A stretch of DNA of 37,601 nucleotides from Acidimicrobiales bacterium (GTDB lineage Bacteria; Actinomycetota; Acidimicrobiia; Acidimicrobiales; Iamiaceae): contig JAGQSO010000172.1 of assembly GCA_020439505.1 (NCBI GenBank), positions 1 through 37,601 on the forward strand. The letters run 5' to 3'. The notes below the pieces were generated by a model. That model did not search any database. It worked only from the letters and a program-made list of their open reading frames with translations, and had not been told where the DNA came from. Below, piece by piece: positions 1 through 8,482 of this stretch (positions within the stretch are counted from its first letter, which is position 1; each line of letters begins with the position of its first letter). Both the position numbers and the translations under genes were made by a program.

Positions 1-529
1 CCGGCAGCAGGTCGACGGTGAGGGCGCGGGCCGCCGCCATCTGGATGGCGGTCGGGAACACGTCGTTGGAGGACTGGGAGGCGTTGACGTGGTCGTTGGG
101 ATGAACGGCCCCCGGGGTACCCAGCGTCTCGGAAGCCAGCCGGGCGATCACCTCGTTGGTGTTCATGTTCGACGAGGTCCCCGACCCGGTCTGGAACACA
201 TCGACAGGGAAATGCTGGTCCAACTCCCCCGCCGCCACCCGCTCCGCCGCCGCCACCACCGCGGTTGCCACCTTCTCGTCAACCGTCGGGACCATCAGGG
301 ACTCGGCATTGACCTCGGCCGCCGCTGCTTTGATCGTGGCCAGAGCCCAGATGAGCCGATGCGAGATCCTCTGACCCGAGATGGGGAAGTTGTCGACCGC
401 CCGCTGGGTCTGAGCTCCCCACAGGGCCCAGGCCGGCACCGTCACCTCCCCCATGGTGTCGTGTTCGATCCGGGTGGCCGCCGCGCTACTACCTACGTCG
501 GCGGGCACGGAGGGCGGGGAGGTCTTCAT
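1..529 (-). CDS. fumC: Class II fumarate hydratase, N-terminal part (cut by window edge)
   Basis: Catalyses reversible hydration of fumarate to malate in the TCA cycle, as an oxygen-stable, iron-free cytosolic tetramer. Only the first 176 residues lie in the window; the rest runs off the left edge. Residues 115-123 read GSGTSSNMN, the substrate-site loop of the fumarase/aspartase family, and residues 143-156 read [14 protein letters not shown]. The His at 143 and the DHVN run fit fumarase rather than aspartase, which usually has NPNDDVN. The catalytic His and the mobile-loop Ser lie beyond the edge. The start is the ATG at 529, which gives an N-terminus about 15-20 residues longer than is common; the Met at residue 26 is too close to conserved sequence to be the start. 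It faces the class I fumarase gene with about 77 bases between the two starts. Confidence 0.93.
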   Translation of the reverse strand, partial: MKTSPPSVPADVGSSAAATRIEHDTMGEVTVPAWALWGAQTQRAVDNFPISGQRISHRLIWALATIKAAAAEVNAESLMVPTVDEKVATAVVAAAERVAAGELDQHFPVDVFQTGSGTSSNMNTNEVIARLASETLGTPGAVHPNDHVNASQSSNDVFPTAIQMAAARALTVDLLP

Positions 530-592
530 GGTTCCGGTCTATCGCCTCAGCGGAGCGTCGGGGCCGGATGGCCCCTCACCCACGCTCGGACC

Positions 593-598
593 TACCCT
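593..598 (+). promoter_or_regulatory. Leaderless -10 hexamer of class I fumarase
   Basis: TACCCT lies 8 bases before the ATG at 607, so transcription would begin at or next to the start codon. No Shine-Dalgarno sequence is visible, which supports leaderless expression and the choice of 607 over the in-frame ATG at 568, which would sit upstream of this element. Confidence 0.55.
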
Positions 599-606
599 CG
601 ACGTCG

Positions 607-2247
<1,641 letters not shown>

Positions 2248-2253
2248 CCGCCG

Positions 2254-2787
2254 GTGACCCCCAACACCCGGTCCCCGGGTGTGATCGCCCTGGTGATGGC
2301 CATCGTCGGCTTGGGGGCTGCCATGTGGGCAGTGGGTTTTGCCATGCCCAGCGGTCTGGGCTGGGCGGTGGGGGCGGTCCTGGTGTTGCTCGGTGGGTGC
2401 GTGGCCACCAGCCTGGCCAGCCCCAACCTGGCGGCGGTGGGTGTCACCCCCGACGACCGGCTGTTGGTTCGCCCGGTCGGGTTCATGAGGTTCTGGGCTC
2501 TCAGCCGGGGGATCGACGTTCCCGTATCGTCGGTGAGCGCGGTGGGGGTGGCCGAGCGCAACGCGGTCAGGATCGGTTTCCGGATGCCCGGCACCTACCT
2601 GCCCGGGGTGATGACGGCCGGCACCTACCGCTCCCACGGGGAGAAGGATCTGTGGCTGGTCGGGCGGGCCCCGAGGGTGGTGGTGATCTCGCTCCACGAC
2701 GAGGCCTTCACCAACGTGGTGGTCCAGGTCGAGGACCCCGAGGCCGCGGTGGAAGCCCTGCGGGCCGCCATGCACCGCGAACGCTGA
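2254..2787 (+). CDS. Small membrane protein of unknown function (two N-terminal helices)
   Basis: I do not recognise a named family. The 177-residue product starts with GTG. It has two hydrophobic segments at about residues 9-29 and 33-55, followed by a soluble part of about 120 residues rich in beta-type sequence (RLLVRPVGFMRFWALSRGI, then DLWLVGRAPRVVVISLHDE). Two short helices followed by a beta-rich domain resembles small proteins with bacterial PH-like domains, but no motif proves this. It begins 6 bases after the class I fumarase stop and is probably translated from the same message. No catalytic motif is visible. Confidence 0.75.
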   Translation: MTPNTRSPGVIALVMAIVGLGAAMWAVGFAMPSGLGWAVGAVLVLLGGCVATSLASPNLAAVGVTPDDRLLVRPVGFMRFWALSRGIDVPVSSVSAVGVAERNAVRIGFRMPGTYLPGVMTAGTYRSHGEKDLWLVGRAPRVVVISLHDEAFTNVVVQVEDPEAAVEALRAAMHRER

Positions 2788-2857
2788 CCGGCACCGCCCA
2801 TCATCCTGACGGATCGTAGGCATCTATAGGCGGAGAGTGAATTCGGCCACGTTTGCG

Positions 2858-2863
2858 TACTAT
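2858..2863 (+). promoter_or_regulatory. Possible -10 element for the cyclic-nucleotide-fold gene
   Basis: TACTAT matches the sigma-70 -10 consensus TATAAT at four of six positions and sits in a relatively AT-rich patch. It would leave a 5' leader of about 50 bases carrying the GGAGG Shine-Dalgarno at 2909-2913. No convincing -35 is seen at 16-18 bases upstream. Confidence 0.35.
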
Positions 2864-2919
2864 TGCAAGCGCCATGGGGCATGATTGCTAGCAAGAAGTA
2901 TCCCCCGTGGAGGTTCTCC

Positions 2920-3342
2920 ATGTCCGACGTGTACGACCTGAAGGCGCTGGACCTTTTCTCCGAGTGCGACGATCCGGAGCTGGACCTGATCGCCCGCCTG
3001 CTGACCCCGATCGATGCCTCACCTGGGCGTGTCCTGATGGTGCAGGACGGCCTGCCCCGCCAGTTCGTGATCGTGGAAGCAGGCGAGGTGGAGGTGGTCC
3101 ACCACCAGCCCGACGGAACCGACCACATCGTCACCCTCGGACCCGATGACTGGGTGGGCGAGGTCGGTCTGCTCAACCACGTCCCGTGCTCGGCCACCGT
3201 CCGCACCCGCGACGGCGCCCGGGTTCACGTGGCGGGAGCCAACGAGTTCCGCCGACTGGTCGAGATTCCCTCGGTGGCCCGTCGCCTCCGGGCTTCCTCG
3301 GCCACCCGCCAAGCCGAGAACCAGTTGGTCGACGCCGGGTAG
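2920..3342 (+). CDS. Stand-alone cyclic-nucleotide-binding-fold protein (Crp sensor domain without DNA-binding domain)
   Basis: The 140-residue product is one cNMP-binding beta-roll, with no helix-turn-helix or other output domain. The opening LKALDLFSECDDPELDLIA is the usual N-terminal helical bundle. The phosphate-binding cassette is at residues 80-94, GEVGLLNHVPCSATV. Gly80, Glu81 and the Leu pair fit the family, but the Arg that pairs with the cyclic phosphate in Crp (usually PRSA or PRTA) is Cys90 here. It may therefore bind no cAMP, or a different ligand. The start at 2920 is set by GGAGG at 2909-2913, 6 bases upstream. The cytochrome gene follows after 40 bases. Confidence 0.88.
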   Translation: MSDVYDLKALDLFSECDDPELDLIARLLTPIDASPGRVLMVQDGLPRQFVIVEAGEVEVVHHQPDGTDHIVTLGPDDWVGEVGLLNHVPCSATVRTRDGARVHVAGANEFRRLVEIPSVARRLRASSATRQAENQLVDAG

Positions 3343-3370
3343 TTCCGACCTCCACCCCGTCGGCGGGCGC

Positions 3371-3376
3371 TACGTT
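3371..3376 (+). promoter_or_regulatory. Leaderless -10 hexamer of the cytochrome c gene
   Basis: TACGTT lies 6 bases before the GTG at 3383, in the short gap after the cyclic-nucleotide-fold gene. No Shine-Dalgarno sequence is visible. It supports GTG 3383 as the start and suggests the cytochrome and downstream gene can be transcribed independently. Confidence 0.5.
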
Positions 3377-3382
3377 CAGGCG

Positions 3383-3796
3383 GTGCGCGCACGTTCACCC
3401 CGACCGCAGATGGCAGCGGGCCTCCTCCTCACCGTCTTGGTGCTCCTGACCGGGGCCTGCTCCAAGGACTCAGACCCGCCATCCACATCGGCCTCCGAGT
3501 CCCCCGCCGACTCCGAGGGCCGAGCCCTGTACGAGCAGCACTGCGCGTCCTGCCATGGAACCGACCTGCGGGGCACCGACCAGGGTCCGTCACACCTGTC
3601 CCAGGTCTATGAGGCCGGGCACCATCCCGACGACTCCTTCCGGGCCGCCGTCACCCAGGGCGCCCGCGCCCACCACTGGGACTTCGGCGACATGGCACCG
3701 GTCCCCGGACTGAGCGCCGAGCAGATCGACGCCGTCATCGCCTTCATCCGCCACCAACAGGAGACCGAGGGCCTCGAGCCCTACCCACCGACATGA
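3383..3796 (+). CDS. Lipoprotein c-type cytochrome, one haem
   Basis: A 137-residue exported electron carrier anchored by lipid. The signal peptide spans residues 1-25, with arginines (RARSPRPQ), a Leu-rich core and the lipobox LTGAC, so Cys26 would be the acylated residue. A Ser/Thr/Pro linker follows. The haem site is C54-A-S-C57-H58, and Met104 in GDMAPVPG is the likely sixth iron ligand. The end, LSAEQIDAVIAFIRHQQ, is the usual closing helix of class I cytochromes c. The start is GTG 3383; ATG 3410 would cut off the charged n-region. Its last four bases (ATGA) overlap the start of the ADP-ribosylglycohydrolase gene. The redox partner is not encoded nearby. Confidence 0.9.
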   Translation: MRARSPRPQMAAGLLLTVLVLLTGACSKDSDPPSTSASESPADSEGRALYEQHCASCHGTDLRGTDQGPSHLSQVYEAGHHPDDSFRAAVTQGARAHHWDFGDMAPVPGLSAEQIDAVIAFIRHQQETEGLEPYPPT

Positions 3797-5268
3797 CCAC
3801 GACCGACCAGCCCGTCCCCGTTCCCGTCCGAGCCGACCGAGCAGCCGGTGTGGTGCTGGCCTCGGCCTGCGGCGACGCCCTCGGCGCCGGCTACGAGTTC
3901 GGACCGCCCCTGGGCGCCGACACCCCGGTACTGATGAAGGGGGGCGGTAGCTTCGGTTGGAAGCCGGGCGAATGGACCGACGACACCCAGATGGCCTTGG
4001 CCATCCTCACCCCGCTGGCCGAAGGCGGCCCGCGGTTGGAGAGCATCGAGGCCGGGTTCCGAGCGTGGTACGCCAGCGATCCCGCCGACGTCGGCAACCA
4101 GACCCGGGCGGTACTGGGGCAATCCGGTCCCCTGGCCGAGGTCGCCGCCGCTCACCTGACTTCCAAGCCCGGATCAGCGGGCAACGGCAGCCTGATGCGC
4201 ACCGGCCCGGTGGCGCTGGCCCACCCCGGCGACCCCGAAGCCATCGCCGAGTTGGCCCGGGCGATATCGGCCCTCACCCACCCCGGTGACGACTGCGAGG
4301 ACGCCTGCGTGCTGTGGTCGGTGGCGATCGACCACACCATCCACCACGCCCCGGACTCCCGCCACCACTGGGACTGGGCCGACGCGGTTCGGGCCGGCCT
4401 GGTCCACCTCCCTGACGACCGGCGGTCCCGGTGGGAGGCCCTCATCGACGAGGCCGCCACCGCGGAGCCGGTCGACTTCCACCGGAACAACGGATGGGTG
4501 GTCAACGCCTTCCAGGCCGCGTTGGCCGCGGCCTGCGCGACCCCGGTACCCCACGGAGACCGACCGGGAGACCACCTTCGCCTGGCACTGGAACGAGCCG
4601 TGCGAGGCGGGTCCGACACCGACACCGTGGCGGCCATCGCCGGGGCGCTGCTGGGCGCCCGGTGGGGAGCGACCGCGGTGCCCTTCTCATGGCGTCGCCT
4701 GCTGCGGGGCCACCGGGTGTACGGGGAACCCACCCTCGACGCCGCCGACCTGGAGCGCATGGCCCGCCGGGCATTCAACGGAGGCCGACCGGGAGCCCAG
4801 GATTGGCCCGGCGTGGCCAAGTTGGTCGACTACTACCAGACGCACTTCGCCGACCGGCCCCGGCGCACCACCATCGGCGGGGTCGATTTCGGCAACGTGC
4901 ACGCCCTGGCCGAAGCGTTCGACGACGGCGTCGACACGGTGATCTCGCTGTGCCGCATGGGCACCGACGACGTGCCCACCGGGGTCGAGCACCACGTGAT
5001 CGGGCTGTTGGACACCACCGAGGCCGAGAACCCCAACCTGGTCCTGCTGCTGGCCGAAGTGGTCGACGGCATCGCCGCGCTCAAGGCCGAGGGACGCCAC
5101 GTCTTCGTCCACTGCGTCCAGGCCCAGAACCGCACCCCCACCGTGGCGGCCGCCTGGCTGGTCCACGAGGGCGCAACCCCCGACGACGCCGTTTCCGAGG
5201 CCGCCCGCCTCCTCAACCGCCCCAAGCCCTTCCTGATCTCGGCCGTCCACAAGAGCGTTAGCGGATAG
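3793..5268 (+). CDS. ADP-ribosylglycohydrolase fused to a CX5R phosphatase-like domain
   Basis: A 491-residue two-domain protein. Residues 14 to about 335 are a DraG/ARH-type ADP-ribosylglycohydrolase, which removes ADP-ribose from proteins or small molecules using two divalent metals. The metal motifs are intact: EWTDDTQMA (Thr62, Asp63, Asp64), GNGSLMR, and SDTDT at residues 274-278 followed by VAAIAGALLGAR. Residues from about 355 to the end resemble a dual-specificity phosphatase: DTVISLCRMGTDDVP, then HCVQAQNRT with Cys441 and Arg447 forming the CX5R signature, then a helix. The C-terminal domain keeps Cys and Arg, so it may be active or may bind a phosphorylated or ADP-ribosyl ligand. 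The ATGA overlap with the cytochrome gene implies coupled translation. Confidence 0.92.
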   Translation: MTTTDQPVPVPVRADRAAGVVLASACGDALGAGYEFGPPLGADTPVLMKGGGSFGWKPGEWTDDTQMALAILTPLAEGGPRLESIEAGFRAWYASDPADVGNQTRAVLGQSGPLAEVAAAHLTSKPGSAGNGSLMRTGPVALAHPGDPEAIAELARAISALTHPGDDCEDACVLWSVAIDHTIHHAPDSRHHWDWADAVRAGLVHLPDDRRSRWEALIDEAATAEPVDFHRNNGWVVNAFQAALAAACATPVPHGDRPGDHLRLALERAVRGGSDTDTVAAIAGALLGARWGATAVPFSWRRLLRGHRVYGEPTLDAADLERMARRAFNGGRPGAQDWPGVAKLVDYYQTHFADRPRRTTIGGVDFGNVHALAEAFDDGVDTVISLCRMGTDDVPTGVEHHVIGLLDTTEAENPNLVLLLAEVVDGIAALKAEGRHVFVHCVQAQNRTPTVAAAWLVHEGATPDDAVSEAARLLNRPKPFLISAVHKSVSG

Positions 5269-5391
5269 GTCCAGTCGCAGTCGCGGCCAGGGTGGGTCAG
5301 ACCAAATGTCGACCAGTGGCATGACGGTTATGGCTGTCACGGCTGGTTGATACCGGTAGTTGGAACACCCCAACGCGACCGGAGGGCCGCC

Positions 5392-6054
5392 ATGTCGTCT
5401 CCACAGTCCACCTCGACCGATCTGCTCGTGGCCGGCGGTCGCCACCTGAAGTTGTCACCGGCCCGACTGGCCGAGATCGACCGCCAGATCGGGTGCACCG
5501 TGGCCGCGGCCGAGCGCGCCCGGTCGCCCATCACCTGTCTGGGACCGACCATCGTGTCGCCCCGGCCCCGTCTCTACGCCGGGCCACGGACCGACTGGGT
5601 GCTGACCCCACTCGAGCATGATCCCCTTCACCGCAATGGTCGCTTCCCGATCCCTCGGGAGGCTCGCCGTCACCTGACCCGCCTGAACCGGGCGCCGATC
5701 CACTTCGACGACGTGCTGGTCGCCCACGAGATTCCCAAGGATCTCGCCCCCTCGCATCTGCCGGTACCGGTCGCCGAGGCGCCGGTTGCCCTGGCCCCCA
5801 CCGATCTCGAGGACCTGATCCTGCATCCCGGCGCCGCCCACACCACCCGTGCCGCGTCCGAGCGAGCCGGAGCGCTGGCCGGTTCACTGGCCGGTTCACT
5901 AGGACGTTTCGCCGCCGGCACGGCCCGCGCCGCGGTCATGTCAGCTGGTGGGGTGGCCGCCGTCCTGTTGGACCCCGTGATCTTCGGGATCCAACGGCTG
6001 CCCGACCAGGCCGACGCCGGCATCGTCTACGAGCTCGTCCGCTGGGACTGGTGA
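5392..6054 (+). CDS. Unknown soluble protein with an Ala/Gly-rich C-terminal segment
   Basis: I do not recognise the family. The 220-residue product starts at ATG 5392, with GGAGG at 5381-5385 spaced 6 bases; an in-frame TTG at 5347 is less likely. The middle contains TDWVLTPLEHDPLHRNGRFP and IPREARRHLTRLNR. Residues about 160-205 are Ala/Gly-rich and partly hydrophobic (GSLAGSLGRFAAG, then GGVAAVLLDPVIFGIQRLP) and may pack against the membrane. The end, ADAGIVYELVRWDW, is aromatic. The 12-base unit CTGGCCGGTTCA occurs twice near 5876-5899. It lies 13 bases before a membrane-protein gene and probably forms a two-gene operon with it. Confidence 0.75.
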   Translation: MSSPQSTSTDLLVAGGRHLKLSPARLAEIDRQIGCTVAAAERARSPITCLGPTIVSPRPRLYAGPRTDWVLTPLEHDPLHRNGRFPIPREARRHLTRLNRAPIHFDDVLVAHEIPKDLAPSHLPVPVAEAPVALAPTDLEDLILHPGAAHTTRAASERAGALAGSLAGSLGRFAAGTARAAVMSAGGVAAVLLDPVIFGIQRLPDQADAGIVYELVRWDW

Positions 6055-6067
6055 GGAACCAGACCCG

Positions 6068-6718
6068 GTGAGCCTCGGCGCGCTACTCGACAACTCCGTC
6101 ACCCACGAGAGGGTCGCCGTCGACGTCGACCGACGACTCACCCGCGGTGCCTGGGTTGGGGTCGGGGTCCTGGTGGCCCAGCTGGTGATGCTCCACATCG
6201 GCCGTGTGGTCACCACTGGCTATCCGACGTGGAGCATCACCAGCTGGGCCTTCACCGGCTTTGGTCACCCCGATGCGGCCCACCGGATCGTTGTCGGGGC
6301 CCTCGCCTTGGCGGTGATCGGGGCCGTCCTCACCCGCGGTTTCACCTGGGCGACCACCCGCGGGATCTACGGCCAGACGGGCCTGATGGCCATGGGCGTG
6401 GCGCTGGCCGTGCCCGTCGCGTGGGTGGTGGCCCTGACGGTGGCCCTGGTGCTCGCCATCGGGTTCGCGGTGTTCGTGGGCCTGGTCCTGGCCGTCGTGG
6501 CGCTGGTCGTCTTCGTGGTGCTGGCCCCGCTCTTGTGGCGTTTGACGGTGGCCGCGGCCCCCGTCCTCTTCAAGATCGGGGTGACCTTCTTCAAGATCGG
6601 GGTGGCCTTCATCATGACGACGGTGGCCGTCGTGGCGTTCCTCGCCCCCATCGTGGGGGCGGTGACGGTCGGCGTGTTCCGGTTGGTCGGGTTCTTGCTC
6701 AGGCCCCTGGCCCGCTGA
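6068..6718 (+). CDS. Polytopic membrane protein of unknown function
   Basis: A 216-residue protein starting with GTG at 6068, 13 bases after the preceding gene. About five or six hydrophobic segments can be seen: near residues 28-48, 75-95, 105-130, 130-158, 160-185 and 190-212. The Val/Ala/Leu-rich run from 112 to 160 is nearly continuous. A 21-base tandem duplication at 6569-6609 encodes FKIGVTF followed by FKIGVAF, a seven-residue repeat in the second-last membrane region. No transporter or enzyme motif is visible. It likely works with the product of the gene just upstream. Confidence 0.75.
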   Translation: MSLGALLDNSVTHERVAVDVDRRLTRGAWVGVGVLVAQLVMLHIGRVVTTGYPTWSITSWAFTGFGHPDAAHRIVVGALALAVIGAVLTRGFTWATTRGIYGQTGLMAMGVALAVPVAWVVALTVALVLAIGFAVFVGLVLAVVALVVFVVLAPLLWRLTVAAAPVLFKIGVTFFKIGVAFIMTTVAVVAFLAPIVGAVTVGVFRLVGFLLRPLAR

Positions 6719-6749
6719 CCGGCTCGCCCCTCGGACCAGGCATGGCCGA

Positions 6750-7496
6750 TCAGCGGTGATCGCCCCGCTTGCGGCGCCGGTCGGCCTCGGCCGGCTTGGC
6801 CCCCTCGAACATGTCGTGGGAATCGATCGGGGCGGCGCAACGCAGCTTCTGGCGGTGCCCGGAGACGGCCATCTCCAGAGAGGAGAAGGCCAGCAGGGCA
6901 CCTTCGGCATCGGGGGCCCAGGCCTGAACCGACCCGGCGGCGTAGCCGAACGACGTTGCCTCGTCGTAGGCGTCGAGCCCGGCCGACAGGTAAACGAAGG
7001 TCCAGCCGGCGGCCTCGCGCTCGCCCACCATCTCGCGGATGTCGGAGCGGGTGAACTCGCGGCTGGCGTTCTCGAGCCCGTCGGTGATGGTCACCACCAC
7101 CACCTGGCCTTCGGCGGTGTCCTCGCCGACCGCGGCCCGGGCCCGGGCGATCAGGTGGGCGGTGGCGTCCATCAGGGGGGTGCCGCCCCGGGGCTGGAAC
7201 CGGGCCCGGGTGAGGGGCTTGACCTTGCGGATCGGCAGATCATCGATCACCGTCTCGGCCAGGTCCTCGGTGTCGAACTGGACCAGGGTGAGTCGGGCGT
7301 CGGCGCCGTTGATCTGCTGGCCGGCCACGAAGGCGTTGAAGCCGCCGATCACCTCGGCTCGAATGGCCTCCATCGACCCCGACCGGTCCAACAGCACGTA
7401 GAGGTGCAGCGGACCAACTGGGGTTTCGGGGGTATCGGCCGAGACGGTGTCGGAGTCGGGCAGGGGACGGGGGTTGGTTTTGGATTTGTTTGTCAT
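6750..7496 (-). CDS. von Willebrand factor A domain protein with complete MIDAS site
   Basis: A 248-residue cytosolic protein that is mostly one VWA domain, a fold used for metal-dependent protein binding. The metal-ion-dependent adhesion site is complete: Asp37, Ser39 and Ser41 in LLDRSGSM, Thr106 in RGGTPLMDA, and Asp139 in TITDGLENAS. No signal peptide or membrane helix is present. The end (EGAKPAEADRRRKRGDHR) is a basic tail. ATG 7496 is chosen because the upstream in-frame extension has no family similarity and would overlap the divergent sigma-like gene. It resembles the tellurite-resistance/TerY-type stand-alone VWA proteins in length and composition, but no other ter gene is present. 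Confidence 0.88.
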   Translation of the reverse strand: MTNKSKTNPRPLPDSDTVSADTPETPVGPLHLYVLLDRSGSMEAIRAEVIGGFNAFVAGQQINGADARLTLVQFDTEDLAETVIDDLPIRKVKPLTRARFQPRGGTPLMDATAHLIARARAAVGEDTAEGQVVVVTITDGLENASREFTRSDIREMVGEREAAGWTFVYLSAGLDAYDEATSFGYAAGSVQAWAPDAEGALLAFSSLEMAVSGHRQKLRCAAPIDSHDMFEGAKPAEADRRRKRGDHR

Positions 7497-7534
7497 GGCC
7501 CATCGACGGCGGCCGGGCCCGGTTGTCAGGGGTC

Positions 7535-7565
7535 CATTCATCAGATTCCTGAAAATTGTTTCGTG
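7535..7565. promoter_or_regulatory. AT-rich patch in the divergent control region
   Basis: This roughly 30-base stretch stands out in a GC-rich window and lies between the leftward VWA gene (start 7496) and the rightward sigma-like gene (start 7637). It probably holds promoter elements for the VWA gene, which has no TANNNT hexamer next to its start. I could not settle on a -10/-35 pair. Confidence 0.3.
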
Positions 7566-7623
7566 ACGGGCGCACACCCGATCCGGGGTGTCGATTCGAC
7601 CGGCAACTGTCACCGCGGCGTCG

Positions 7624-7629
7624 TACCGT
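7624..7629 (+). promoter_or_regulatory. Leaderless -10 hexamer of the sigma-like gene
   Basis: TACCGT lies 7 bases before ATG 7637 (4 before an alternative GTG at 7634). No Shine-Dalgarno sequence is visible. This supports a leaderless transcript and argues against the upstream in-frame start at 7556. Confidence 0.5.
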
Positions 7630-7636
7630 GCTGGTG

Positions 7637-8482
7637 ATGCCCGACGTCACCTCCGACCCCCTCCGGCGATCCGGCCGGTCCCGCCGAGAACGGTCCGAGA
7701 TGCACCGGGGGAACAGTGACCCTGACCAGGACCGGGCGGTGGCTGTCGACGCTCTCCAGGGATTCTGCCTGGGGCCCGACGGGAGGGCCGCCGCGGCATC
7801 CGAGCTACGAGGTCTGGGCCTACCGGCTGGGCCCGACCAGGTCGACGACCTCTGCCAGCAGGTCCTGGTCAAGGTGTGGTCCCAGATCCAGGGTCGATCC
7901 CCCGATGACGAGCGAGGACCTGTCGACAACGTGGTCGGCTACGCCCGTCGTTGCCTGCGCACATCGGCCGTCGACCTGCTCCGCTCGGGCCGCCGGGAGC
8001 GCCTCGACAGCCTGGTGAGCGGAGGCGTGGACGGGGAGGACGCCACCGACCACTTCGACCCCTCGAACGACCTGGACGACCGCACCCCGGTTCCTTGGAT
8101 CGACTCCACCGGTGATGACGCCATCGCACCGCTCGTCCGCTGGGTGCTCCAGCTCCACCTTGTCGACCGGCCGACCCGCGATGCGTGGGTCACCTCGGCC
8201 GGGCTGGTGCTGTCCCACCTGTCCGACCACCCCGAACTGGCTCTGGCCCCCGAAATCCCGGTTCCCGCCCCCCGCTCTCGGGCCGCCCACCACGGCCCAA
8301 GGTGGGCGGCGCTGGCCTACGCCGGGAGGCTCGACTGCTTCGAGGACCCCGAGACCGGCGCGGTTCGACAACGCCGTTCGGTGGCGCTGCGACGGATCGA
8401 GCGAACCTTTGCCGACGCCGTGCACCAGGCTGCCCACGCCACCGACCAGGACATGGTCAAGGCCCGGGAGGTGGAGCGGTGA
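7637..8482 (+). CDS. Sigma-70 region 2-like protein lacking a recognisable region 4
   Basis: A 281-residue protein whose first half resembles region 2 of ECF sigma factors. Residues about 66-84 read PDQVDDLCQQVLVKVWSQI, matching the DDLxQExFLKVW core-binding helix. Residues about 96-122 (VDNVVGYARRCLRTSAVDLLRSGRRER) match the helix that reads the -10 element. The rest, from about residue 150, has no clear region 4 helix-turn-helix and contains acidic and Pro-rich linkers. It could be a divergent sigma factor or a regulator that binds RNA polymerase core. Its last four bases (GTGA) overlap the start of the next gene, so the two products are probably made in step. Confidence 0.7.
   Translation: MPDVTSDPLRRSGRSRRERSEMHRGNSDPDQDRAVAVDALQGFCLGPDGRAAAASELRGLGLPAGPDQVDDLCQQVLVKVWSQIQGRSPDDERGPVDNVVGYARRCLRTSAVDLLRSGRRERLDSLVSGGVDGEDATDHFDPSNDLDDRTPVPWIDSTGDDAIAPLVRWVLQLHLVDRPTRDAWVTSAGLVLSHLSDHPELALAPEIPVPAPRSRAAHHGPRWAALAYAGRLDCFEDPETGAVRQRRSVALRRIERTFADAVHQAAHATDQDMVKAREVER

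Noticed and set aside
6750..7496. Tellurite-resistance operon suggested by the VWA protein
   Set aside because: No TerC, TerD or TerB-like gene is nearby; a stand-alone VWA domain alone does not support this.
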